Shown here: positions 47,340 through 58,015 of the stretch, in pieces
Position numbering within the stretch: the stretch's first letter is position 1
Layout: each line of letters starts with the position of its first letter
Source of the DNA: Nageia nagi
Lineage: Eukaryota > Pinophyta
Direction: 5' to 3'
DNA length: 64,000 nt
Assembly (NCBI GenBank): GCA_050084985.1
Contig: JBITNC010000001.1
Coordinates: 205,716,001-205,780,000, forward strand
The notes under the pieces: generated by a model
Databases searched by the model: none
What the model saw: the letters and a program-made list of their open reading frames with translations, nothing else
Told to the model about the DNA's origin: nothing
Made by a program: the position numbers and the translations under genes

Positions 47340-48252
47340 TATTGACCCAAAAATATAACCTATTATCAAACAACATAAATACACATTAAATACCAATATG
47401 TATTTTATTACTCTCTTGATTGACCTCAAATGTTACAAAATGAATCTCTAGATTCATAGCCTTACTTGAAAGGGATTTTACAAAATTAGTGTTTTGAACC
47501 TTCTTGTACATTTATAGAGTCATTGATGTTTAGTATGTAATCTCTAACATCTAGGTTCAATCGTTGGCATCCTAGATCAATCACTGGTATTTCTGAAACT
47601 AGAGCTAGACTTTGGTGAATCTTCTCTTTTGCTTCATTTTGACTTTAGTTTTTGATTTTTTCTATTTCTTAATGTAATTTTACTTCAAAATGCTCTACCT
47701 TAGCACTTATGAACCTTGCACACATGCCAAAATAATAAATCAAGCATACCTATTCACATAAAAAGCATCATATATTAAATCAAAAATACATGAATGAGTA
47801 TATAACATAAGTACATAACTCTCAAAAGTTATAAATGAAATCTTGTAAAGTAATTTTACTTGAATTTAGGTCTCTTTATTTATTAATGAAGGTTTAATTT
47901 ATAGCCTTTTGAGTTTTTTTAGTTTTCAAATTTAGGGGCTAACAACATGATTCAAAAACTCATCCAAGTCCAAAATAGCCATGATTTTATTCGTATAACT
48001 ACGTAACCAATAATAAAATTGCTCATGATCACATAAGTTTTTGAAATAAATTAGTTCAAGCACATATCTTTTTTTTCCTAGCTAAGTATTAGATCACCAA
48101 TGATTGGGTATAAGATGTTGATGATTGGTTTGAGTTACTGATGATTGAGGTCAATCACCAATGATTAGTCATTTACTATAACTTTCATAATAAATGTTCA
48201 TTTTGGTCCCTTTTTATTTGATTTTTGAATGAGTGTCATTTTTAATTGTATA
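47340..48252 (-). repeat. LTR B (minus orientation), 913 bp
   Basis: Plus-strand edges tattgaccc... and ...ttaattgtata; the first base pair TG has decayed to TA. Same length and order as LTR A. TATA-like element on the minus strand at 47517-47508. A PPT remnant (minus: aaaaaggggcaaaa) lies at 48253-48266. It therefore serves both as the 5' LTR of I1 on its left and as the 3' LTR of I2 on its right. Confidence 0.72.
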
Positions 48253-48266
48253 TTTTGCCCCTTTTT

Positions 48267-49480
48267 GAATTATTTGTTGATGGAAGTAGAGGATAATTTA
48301 AACTTTTTGTTTGTTTGAAAAGGTGGGCATGTTCAAGTTCATTGACTTGGATGTTGAACTCTTAGGTCAAGGTCTAAAATTGACTTAGTCTCTTGAAAAA
48401 GTCAAACCTTAATTAATCGAATCATCATTAAATCATGTCCTTATCTTTTTTAGTTGATGCATTTTGAAAATAGTTTTTATGTATACGAAAATATTACTTG
48501 TATCAATATTCATATTAGGTGCTATTTATGGTAATTGCATGATGATACTCTTGGTTCATATTTGCATACCTAAGTGAGTATGTGATGATAAGATTGTCTT
48601 AAGCATACAGTCAATTTAATTTTATTACCTTTTTCTTGATAGCAAGATTACATGATGATCCCATGAAAGAATTCATTCCATGTTTTTAAACTATTTTAGA
48701 TTTTCAAAGCTTGAAATATTTGTGAGATTTAATCTTTTTTATACATTTCCCTTGTAATCATTTTAACAAGTTGGGAGTTTGATCTTTCTTATTTTTACAC
48801 ATTGTTTTTTGAAATATGTTGGTTCTACACCTTACTTGGTACTCATGTTTTCCTACATATGCTATTTCATGGAAATATTTATTCCATGGGCTCTTTTCCA
48901 TTAGCATGTATGTGGCATAAAGTCCTTTCAAGGTAGATAATGTTTTAGTGTTTGATAATTCAAAGAAAAGAGGTTTTAGTGCTTATATGTACACATTTAT
49001 TTACATGTATATTTCAAGGTGTTTCCTTAAAGTGTATTCCTAAACTACCATGAAGGAAGGCTTTTGAATGAATTTTATATTGTTATAAGGAGAGCAAAAT
49101 AATTTTTTTGTTCTTTTATTTGTGATTTTAATTTTTTTTATAGATACCTCCCGAAGGAAGATGCTAGAGGAAGGGTTGAGGATATTTTTGCTATTTTGAG
49201 TATTTTATTTTATTATTATTATTATCTTTTTATGTATGTGCTATTGCATCACTTTTTCTAATGATTTGTTAATTTAATTCTAGAAGGAGGGATTACAACT
49301 TAATATAGGTTTTTTCTTTTTCTTTTTATCATCAACATTTAAGAGCAATCATCGATGATTCATACTAATTATCAACATTCGAACTTAAATCATCTACATT
49401 CAAAAGCATGGATAGGTTAAAATAAAAAAGTTAAATATTATTTTCTCATTTGTTCTTGGTGACTTAGTTAGAGCTCTATC
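48267..49480 (-). other. 3' non-coding region of segment I2
   Basis: Single version of the region duplicated in I1. It contains aggtgctatttatggtaatt (48516), acaccttacttggtactcat (48829) and catatgctatttcatggaaa (48855), which recur in R8 near 54080 and 55684-55740. No protein. Ends at a C14 run (49489-49502). Confidence 0.6.
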
Positions 49481-49488
49481 ACTTTCTT

Positions 49489-49502
49489 CCCCCCCCCCCC
49501 CC
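49489..49502. repeat. C14 homopolymer
   Basis: Fourteen consecutive C, conspicuous in a window almost devoid of C-runs. It lies 54 bases upstream of the PMD start codon. Confidence 0.95.
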
Positions 49503-49555
49503 ATTTTTTGCAATGGACTAGTACCTTTTATACCTTATCATATTTGTGGGTTAGC

Positions 49556-51960
49556 ATGCCACCAAGGAGAAGACCAATTGACCATATGAGGCAAATTAGA
49601 GAGGAGGTAGGGTTTTAAAAACCCCATTTTTATTTTTTTTATTTGGTAATTTTTAAGGCCTAATTTGAAAAATAAAAACCATGGGGATGTTTAATTTTAT
49701 GTTTAGAATAAATTTAACCATTTAGTTTTTCATTTTAGGCTCACATTTTAGTATTTTAAATTTTTTTGAAACCCTCAGCTATGATCATCAGAAGGGGTCA
49801 AAGGTTTATAGAATCATTAACATATAGGTTTGGATGCTGATGAATTTATAACTAGAGTGCCCAATCATTGATGTTCTCTCTAGAATTACTATTTTTTTAG
49901 CTTACCTTAGCACTAACATTCCCTCTAGAATTGCTATTTTTTTAGCTTACCTTAGCTATGTTTATTTTATAGGTTCAAGATGTGTATAAACCTAGGGGGT
50001 GTTACCTTTTGATCTTTGAGGATGGATGCCAATTTCTTATGACCATAGATCATACCTTTTTCTATATCATGGGTTTTAGATTTGGACCCTTCATGGGTCA
50101 CATTCCTTGGGAATATCCTCTCTTAGCTACCATATTTGAGAGGTGGGATTCTACTACCTTCACTTTTCATCTCTTGATAGGGGATATGAACATCATGGTG
50201 GAGGATATCCATCACTTGTATGGATTTCCTATTTATGATCGATCAATTCAGTATACATTCAATCAAGATGATATGTTTCTAGCCATTATGTATCTATATG
50301 GAGCTGATAGGGTAGATACCAATGCATCTTAGATCAACTTAGGGACTATTTTCTACTACTTATATTGGATGGAGGACCAATAGGGTAGTATTAGATTCTC
50401 ATACTTTATGGGCATGATTTAATGTTATGCCCTCCCTAAAATTGGAAGTGGGAGGTTTCCATGATCTTTGTTATCAATTGTGGTAGATAAGTTGTAGCAT
50501 GGCACTATTTACACTTGGGCATAGACATTGTTAAAGAAAATTTACATGGATCTATTCTTCTATTCATAGGGGCATAGAGCTTCTATTTTTATGATGATCA
50601 TGTTATAGTCCTAGGAATACAAGCATATCATAGTTGCTCGACCTTATGGGTTACTCATTCTTGATTTTGCTAATCATGCAGAGTATTCTATCTAGCTAGG
50701 ATCATGATATGGAGAGAGGTTTTTTTTCTTCATTTGGTGGATGGTGTCCATAGGGACATCAAGTTTTATCAAACTATGCTTTCTTGGTTGGTACCCAACC
50801 ATGTTAGGTTTAGGCTATATCATTTGTAACCAACATGTGATGAGCTCAAGGTTGAGCTTACATGTATTCATTAGGATAGAGTTTTAAGTGGTTAGAGGAT
50901 AAATATTTTATATTATTTTTCAATTTGATCATGTTAGACATTAGTTCTCCTTAGTTTAGGATGTCTCTCCAAAGCTAGTGAGGTATTAGCATGAGGGCAC
51001 CCTTCTTATCAATGGAATTCATACATTGGTGTATGTGGAGCTTGATCCTACTTAGGAGGAGGCCATTGAGGAGGAGTCTATTAAGGATGATATTAAAGAT
51101 ATTTACTACTTAGTGGTAGGCCAAGCAAGAGGAGGGAGATGCAAAGGAGTAGGGTTGATGAATGAGACTATGGATTAAGGACCTTAGGGTAGGAAATAAT
51201 ATGGTAAAGCCCCAAAAGGTGAAGATGAAGCTTGCAACAAATATTCCTAAGGTGGTTGAGCTAGGTGAAGGGACTCAGGTTGAGGAGGTCAGAGCTATAA
51301 AGGAGGAGGTACCTATGTATTAGGTTCATAATATTTATTCTTTATTATTTGAGATCTTAGAGTTAAAATTTTTCTTGGTATAGTCTCAATAATCTTAAGA
51401 GTAGTCTCGATAATTAGATGTTACTCACCTTAGGTATAGAGCTAAGAGTAATAGAATAGATGAGAGAGAGATGAGGTGAGGTATATGGTGCAAACCTTAT
51501 TGTAGCAATAGGTTGGGGGAGTAGGTACTTTGGTAGGTGTGGAGAGGTAGTCCTATTTATTTTTTCAAGATATATGTCATCATAGGAACTACTATTAGGG
51601 AGTATTTGCTACATAGTTGGTTGGTGTGCCAACTTATGCTCCTGGCTTAGATTATCTCCTTCCTCCTTAAGACTATGTCCCTATTGATGTCTATACTTTG
51701 CTTGTATCCATAACCATTGGTATACAAGGTGCTTCCAATGCATAGGGTAGGTAGGCTATGCCAATGAAATCTTGTAATAGGAGTATGAATCCAACATATT
51801 CATCTCATCATCTAGTTAGGTCATCTAAGATACATGTAGCAAGATGAGAGATGAGCATAGGTAGATTAGTGGGGACAACTCAGCTAGGTTAGGCTATCAG
51901 CAAGACTAGTGTCAAGGTGAGGGAGAGGGAAGTGAGTATGAGGATGCCTTTATAGATTAA
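49556..51960 (+). pseudogene. Plant mobile domain (PMD)-type gene, antisense within I2, probable intron
   Basis: Exon 1 (49556-49606) encodes MPPRRRPIDHMRQIREE and ends at a GT; the intron 49607-49972 (366 bp) ends ttattttatag; exon 2 continues VQDVYKPRGCYLLI in frame. An uninterrupted stretch to 50332 contains WEYPLLATIFERWDSTTFTF, HLLIGDMNIMVEDIHHLYGF and PIYDRSIQYTFNQDD, which resembles the plant mobile domain (PMD, aminotransferase-like) in the order W-D-x-x-T-F-x-F-x-x-G-E/D-...-L-E-D-...-G-x-P. Beyond 50332 the frame has many stops but homology to 44860-46045 persists (IKFYQTMLSWLVPNHVRFRL, CDELKVELTCIH). PMD genes are known both as host genes and as passengers of transposons. Identification is by eye. 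Confidence 0.6.
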
Positions 51961-52555
51961 GTATCATGATGTTTATTTTATACTATTGCTAGACATGTTA
52001 TGGAACTATATTTTTGATGATTGTATTTCATATATATTTTTGGATCATGGTGTTCATTATCTAGTTTCATCGGATGAATGTTTTTTATTATTTTTTAATT
52101 GGGTGATGTATATTGTATGATAATTTTTTATTTATTTATATATATCATGCTATCTCATGCATATTTTTATGATTTTATCTTATATGATGATGATTTTTGA
52201 TGATGTGTTATTTTCTTAGATATGGTGATGGATAGTATACCTAGGTTTCTTTCACATGTATGTTTAGATTTTGGATTGTATTATTTTATTTTTATGGGTT
52301 GTACAATATATTTATGTATATTTTCATAATTTTTTTTAATTATTTAATGAAATAATGATTGATGTTTGATGAAAACACTTAATAAATAGTGGTTATTTTT
52401 TAAGAAAATATTGTTATGGTTAGGACAAGATTTTATTTATAGTAGTACATAATGAAATATCATCATTTTATCTTCTTGGGTATTTTTTACATATGATTTA
52501 AAACTTTTTAATGGGATAACACATATGGAATAATATATACTTGTAGTTTGATGGT
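51961..52555. other. AT-rich non-coding part of I2
   Basis: No gene seen. Similar in composition and order to 46046-46600 of I1. Confidence 0.45.
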
Positions 52556-52805
52556 AATAAGTGTAATTGGAGGAAGAACATCGACTTCCAATTCAAAGGG
52601 AAGAGCAATTGCTTGCTCTTAATCCCAAAGAATGATAAAAAGCTATAAATTTTAATAATGTTCAAGGGTTGAATTCTATCAATATACTAGGAGAAATTTC
52701 TTGCTTGATCTTGTAGATAAGGGTATAAGAAAGAGATTTCAACAATAATAATGTTGAATTCTATAAATATGGGAAGAATAATTACTTATTCTTTTTCCCA
52801 AGGAA
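52556..52805 (-). repeat. Hairpin-bearing repeats in I2
   Basis: Two ~170-base related units, each built around acttccaattcaaaggg-type text and a stem-loop: aagagcaa-ttgc-ttgctctt (52601-52620) and aagaataa-ttac-ttattctt (52774-52793), both perfect 8-base stems with a 4-base loop and flanking ggg/ccc that can extend them. Related units occur at 56190-56530. Confidence 0.75.
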
Positions 52806-53027
52806 TGTAGAAGCATATTGAATTTAATAACCCATAAAGATGGATGTAGGGAATATGTGGATGTATGTGTGTATGAAGTTATGAATTTTAACACTTTTGA
52901 ATATGGATAAATGAATGAATAACATAACTATATGGATGTCAAACATAACATGCTAATAACTTACTAGGTTTATAATAATAATATATATATTTCTAGGTGA
53001 AATGAATGGATAATATAATAAAGTAGT

Positions 53028-53875
53028 TGTTGCAGTGAAAATAGAGCTGAAATGTAGAATAACATAAAATACAATTATTCTTCAATCTTCACTGAACCTC
53101 AAATTATGTGAAATAGGTAAAAATGTTGTAATTGTAAATAGATATTGATTTTTAGCTCAAACTACAATTTGCCCTTGGAAGGGACTTTTACAAATGCCAT
53201 TTGCCAAAATAAGAGTATTAGATCTCCATTGTTTTTGATTTGCTTGCTTCTCTCCTTGATATGAACAACCTGTAAATCCTACACACATGCAAAAGACAAT
53301 AACATCAAAGCATCTATGTATGACATGTATTAAATTGAAACTAGCATAAAACAATAAAAGGTATGAGCTCAAAAGATTTTGGTAGCATTACCCTACTTCA
53401 AAATTGGGCCAAGATCAGATCCTATTGCTTTGTATTGGCTTGTATTTATAGATTTTGGGTGAGATGTTCTAAGGCTGGTAAGGGGAAGTGAAAAGCCACC
53501 ATAGGTCGTAACTGACCCCCTCTATCCACATCATCTTGGAAGAATGAAATGTTTCAACTTTCTCTCATTATTTTGGTTTCTTGTTTGGCTATTACAGAGT
53601 CACTGATGATTACTAGGCAGATGCCAGCGACCATCCTAAAACGTCGGCATTTGTTTTGGGTCACTGGCAATTGGTTTTCAATTTTTATAATAATATTAAA
53701 ATGACCACCAAATAGTCAATTTTTATCAAAAAGGGGTCATGTGACCACTCATTTTGCATGTACTCGATGAGAGCTATCCAATAATATGGTTTTTAAACCT
53801 ATTTTATATTGTAACAAAGAGTTATTATTATTTAAATGTTTACTAGTTAAAAAGGGATATTTTTAGGTGTCTACA
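53028..53875 (-). repeat. R8 3' LTR, 848 bp
   Basis: Plus-strand edges tgttgcagtg... and ...gtgtctaca, i.e. TG/CA ends in either reading. About 40 differences from 63209-64000 over ~790 bases by eye, nearly all transitions. A minus-strand TATA box (tctataaatacaa, 53452-53440) lies about 425 bases into the LTR. It contains the gtcactgatgattactaggc / tcggcatttgttttgggtca copies of the ~20-base motif (53596-53670). Confidence 0.9.
53440..53452 (-). promoter_or_regulatory. R8 LTR TATA box
   Basis: tctataaatacaa on the minus strand, a good plant-type TATA box, identical in the right LTR (63632-63620) and preserved in degraded form in LTR A and LTR B. The expected transcription start is about 30 bases leftward. 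Confidence 0.6.
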
Positions 53876-53891
53876 TTTTGCCTCTTTTTTG
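53876..53891 (-). other. R8 polypurine tract
   Basis: Minus strand caaaaaagaggcaaaa immediately precedes the TGTAGACACC start of the LTR. Equivalent purine tracts adjoin LTR A and LTR B. Confidence 0.85.
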
Positions 53892-54031
53892 AATTACCCA
53901 TTGACATATGCAAAGGATGATTCAAAAAACACTAATAAATTATATATGTATTTTATCGTCTAGTGTTTTCATGAGGATATTCCTTGCCATGACTAAATAT
54001 GATCTTTTAACTTTTGCAATTGATACATTTT

Positions 54032-54472
54032 GAAAATGATATTGTAATACATCAAAACTACACTTGTGTCCATCTCCATACTGTGTGCTATTTATGGTAG
54101 TTGCATGACAAGACTCTAGTTTGTCTTTGCATACCAAAGTGAGTATGTGATGGTAAGCTTATTTGATGTATACAATTTTAAGATAGTAATGTTGTATATC
54201 AAAACTTCACTTGTGTTTATCTCCATACTGTGTGCTATTTATGACAGTTGCATGACAAGACTCTAGTTTGTCTATGCATGCTGAAGCGAGTATGTGATAG
54301 GAAGCTTGTTTTATATATACAAGTTTGAGATAATGATGTTGTATATCAAAACTTCACTTGTGTTTATCTCTATATTGTGTGCTATTTATGGTAGTTGCAT
54401 GAAAAGACTCTAGTTTGTCTCCACATGATGAAGAGAGTATGTGATAGGAAGCTTGTTTTGTATATACAAGTG
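54032..54472. repeat. 3 x 147-bp tandem repeat in R8 3' region
   Basis: Units begin at about 54032, 54179 and 54326. The anchor ctgtgtgctatttatg occurs at 54081, 54228 and (as ttgtgtgctatttatg) 54375, exactly 147 apart. Each also has gcatgacaagactctagttt and gagtatgtgat. Units 2 and 3 are closest to each other. Single, older copies exist in I1 and I2. Confidence 0.9.
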
Positions 54473-56165
54473 ATCTTTTATTTTTCTCTGCTTTTGACCC
54501 AGCAGAATGGGTTTCATGATGATCTTTTTCATAAGTCTTTTAGAATCATATTGAGCATAAATATCTTATTTTAGGCTATAGGCAATCCTAATTACCTTAA
54601 CTGTGAGTAGACATATAACTTTCAATTTTCTAATTAACAATGTTTTGAGTACATTTTAAGAGAGATGTAGCCATGGTCTTACTAAGTGATCATGGGCTTA
54701 CTTTGATTGTGGTGTTGATCTTAGCATTATGACCCCTTTTGAACTAACTAATGATGTTAATGACGATGATGATAGACTATTCAAAAAACTAATGCATATT
54801 AGCTAGTGAACAAGTAAGATGAATGTACGAATGATTCTAACCTTATTGTTTCAATCATTTATAGGTGAACATAAGGTTTGATTTTAGGTCATGGTAAATT
54901 GTATTTACCCCAATTATCCAAGTATGATTTCTTAAGCTTTGTAATTGAAGTATTCTGAACACACATTGGTTGTACACCAAATAGGTACTAAAGGCTTGTT
55001 CCCATATATCATTACATGGGTGTCTTGTGTTTATCACGAGGGAATGTATGGAACTGAGTCAGGTATATGACATGAAGTCCCCTTTGTGTGCACTAATTTG
55101 AATTTTGATTATTATGTTATTACTTTAGAAGAATATGTTTTACAAAAATCATTAGAATCATGTTTTTTGATGACTAGTGTTTCTGAATACGTATAACAAT
55201 AAGTGATGACTAAACATGCATAACATGACATATGATTTGAACTAAGAAGTTTATGATTCATTGTAAGATCATAAACAATAAATGGTGTTTGTCCTATCAA
55301 GGATTCATGATGAAATTATTTATGATCGAGTTTGCATGTTTATTTGGTTATCTTTTTTTTTAATGGCATGATGTGGTGAGCAAACATAGTCATGTATCTT
55401 AAGAAGATACAAACAAACTAATATGTTATCATTGTAGACTTATACAAATACCACTAGACTCATAAGTAGGTGATAATATACTTGAGGTTAGTAAGTGGTT
55501 AAGTCAAGACTCATACACTTGAGTTTATCAACTTATGTATGAATATTTTAAATCTTGATTTTGTTAGTTGATGCTAAAGGCAAATGATTTGCTTTGGATC
55601 ATGGACAATCATAGTTGCCCCAAATTATGATCAACATAAATTTTCTGATTTTTTGCAATCAAAGTATTTTGAAAACAAGTTATACACCTTACTAGGTACT
55701 CATGCTTGCCTACATATGCTATTTCATGGAACACTTTATTCCATAGGCCTTATGCCATTAGCATGTATGTGATGTGGAGTCCTTTCAAAGTATATAACAT
55801 TTTAATGTTTGATAATTTTGCTATTTGCCCCAGTAGAATGGGTTTCATTATCATTTCTTGCAAAAATCATTATCAAAGATTTCAGGATGGAATTGTTTAT
55901 AATTTGATATCATCAAAGATTCATGATGAGGAATATGATGATAACAATTATCCCATTAAAGACGTATGGAATTATTATTGTATTTTTATCTTTTAAATGT
56001 TGATTTTGATATTATTAAATATCTTCAAATTTAAGGATAATGATTTGAAAAATTACAGTATTAGATTGTATCATTTACCAAACTTGGCTACTAATACTTT
56101 TTATTTTATGATAACATGTACAAATGATATAGAACAAGATGTAACACACATTCAATTTATGGGTA
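54473..56165. other. R8 3' non-coding region
   Basis: No coding homology. It contains blocks also present in I2: acaccttactaggtactcat (55685), catatgctatttcatggaac (55713) and tcctttcaaagtatataaca (55780). A more distant version lies at 54970-55080. Confidence 0.55.
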
Positions 56166-56575
56166 GATGATAATGAATGGAAAGGGAAGAAGAACATCAA
56201 CTTCCAATTCAAAGGGAAGAGCAATTTCTTACTCTCGATCCTAAGGAATGATGGAAGCTTTTTAATGATGTTCTATGGGGTTGAAATGGATGGGATATGA
56301 TAGGAAAAGAACATTGACTTCCAATTCAATGGGGAGAATAATTTCTTATTCTCGATCTCAAAGAATAATGGAAGCTTTAAAATTTAACAATGTTCTAGGG
56401 TTGACTTTTATCAATCTACTAAGGATAATTTCTTGCCTAAACTTGAAGATAAGAATAGAAACAAAAGGTTTTAACAACACAATGTTGACTCCCATATTAA
56501 TGGGAAGAGCAATTAATTTCTCTTTTTCTCAAATAATATGGAAGCACCTCCAATTTAACAATCGGTAAAGATGGA
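56166..56575 (-). repeat. Hairpin-bearing repeats in R8
   Basis: Three related units with stem-loops: aagagcaa-tttc-ttactctc (56217-56236, two mismatched pairs), gagaataa-tttc-ttattctc (56334-56353, perfect) and a shorter aagag...ctctt (56505-56524). Each follows acttccaattcaa-gggg-type text and precedes aatg-tggaagc. Homologous to 52556-52805. Confidence 0.75.
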
Positions 56576-58015
56576 TTAGGAAATATATGGATGTTGGATA
56601 ATAAAATATGAAAGTTGGTATAGTATAACGTGTATGGGGAGATGGTGGATGTTAATATGAAAATAGTATAACAAATGAATAGACATAGGATGTATTGAGT
56701 ATTTAGAGAGATAAACTAATCAACTCATCAAGGCATTGATAAACATAAGTGTAATATTAATAACTATGTAATAATAAATAGTATGGGATAGAGGCATGGG
56801 ATGATGAAGAAATGTAATGATCATAATATTCAAGTTGACCATATTAACCAATCACCATTAGATTTTTTATTCGTTAGATGATATAAAACAAAGTCATGAT
56901 GTTCTCAAAATTATCATAGACTCATGTGTGTGCAATGATATTTATTTCCATCTCTAGACAATCTCAAACTAAATGTCACAAGAGCATAAAATATATAAGC
57001 TAGTTCATCCATATGAAATGTACAAAGGTCCATAGGAAAGAAGGTTGCTAACCAATATGGACATGTTGCCACTCGTAAGGTATGCCCCATTGCCAAATAG
57101 GCATCCATAGCCCCGATGAGGATTAACCCCTCGATCCCGCTACAACCTTGCTCTATTGCCAGTCAGGTGTTCATAGCCCAGGTAGAGGATATTGTAATCA
57201 CCCAAGAATCATTGATATAATGTAGTAATTCTTTTTTTTTTTTTGAATTTTCTCATCTCTTTTCACCTTTTTTTTGTCAACTATCAAATGATTCTTAGGT
57301 TCGAGATGAAGTGAATAATAGGATGAACATTAATACTTTCGCTTGAAATCATGTTCCTGTAACACCTCATTCTTGACTATTTTAAGATTATTTAAATGTG
57401 AATATGTGTATGAGTCTATAATAACCTTAAGTGTATCATAATCATGTTTGTTTATCATCCAAAATTTCAAAAATTTCATGATGAAGGTTGGTAAAGTCAA
57501 TAAGAATATTAATTTCATAAACTATTTCTTTTACAATAAGTATTAAACATATTTGTATAATGGTATGGAAGTGAACATGGACAATATATAGTATATATGC
57601 CTTGATGAATTGTTAGAATATAATCTAATACTCAAATATTCCAACATAATGGGGGATGAATATGAGGTGGAAAAAGGGGAAGACATAGAAATGCCATAAA
57701 CATATTATAACCTATTTCAAAATCAGATATGATCATTTTAGTTTTTAATCATATTTTGATGTTTGTGTGATTTCTAAATCATGTTTTAATGATTTTTTTT
57801 TTTATGATGGAGGGCAATTGCCCCAATGTGATCTATGTAAAACATGAGGAGATCAAAAGTAAGATGGGGGATGACTGCCCCAATGTGAATGATGTGAAGG
57901 AGATTGAATATCCTCATACAAATAACATAATTCATCATTATTTAATTGTGTGAAATGTATGTATGTATTTTGTATATGATGTAAATTGTTATCTATCAAT
58001 AAAGGTATATCTACT
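56576..58015 (-). other. R8 region between hairpin repeats and gag-protease
   Basis: Contains the conserved block 56965-57210 shared with 46900-47115, a T-rich run (57230-57245), and a pair of gatggagggcaattgcccca / gatgggggatgactgcccca repeats at 57805-57880. No protein domain. RT, RNase H and integrase, which should lie here in an autonomous relative, are absent. Confidence 0.6.

Noticed and set aside
53157-53372. ORF inside the R8 LTR
   Set aside because: It lies in LTR sequence and shows no protein-like conservation; LTRs rarely code.
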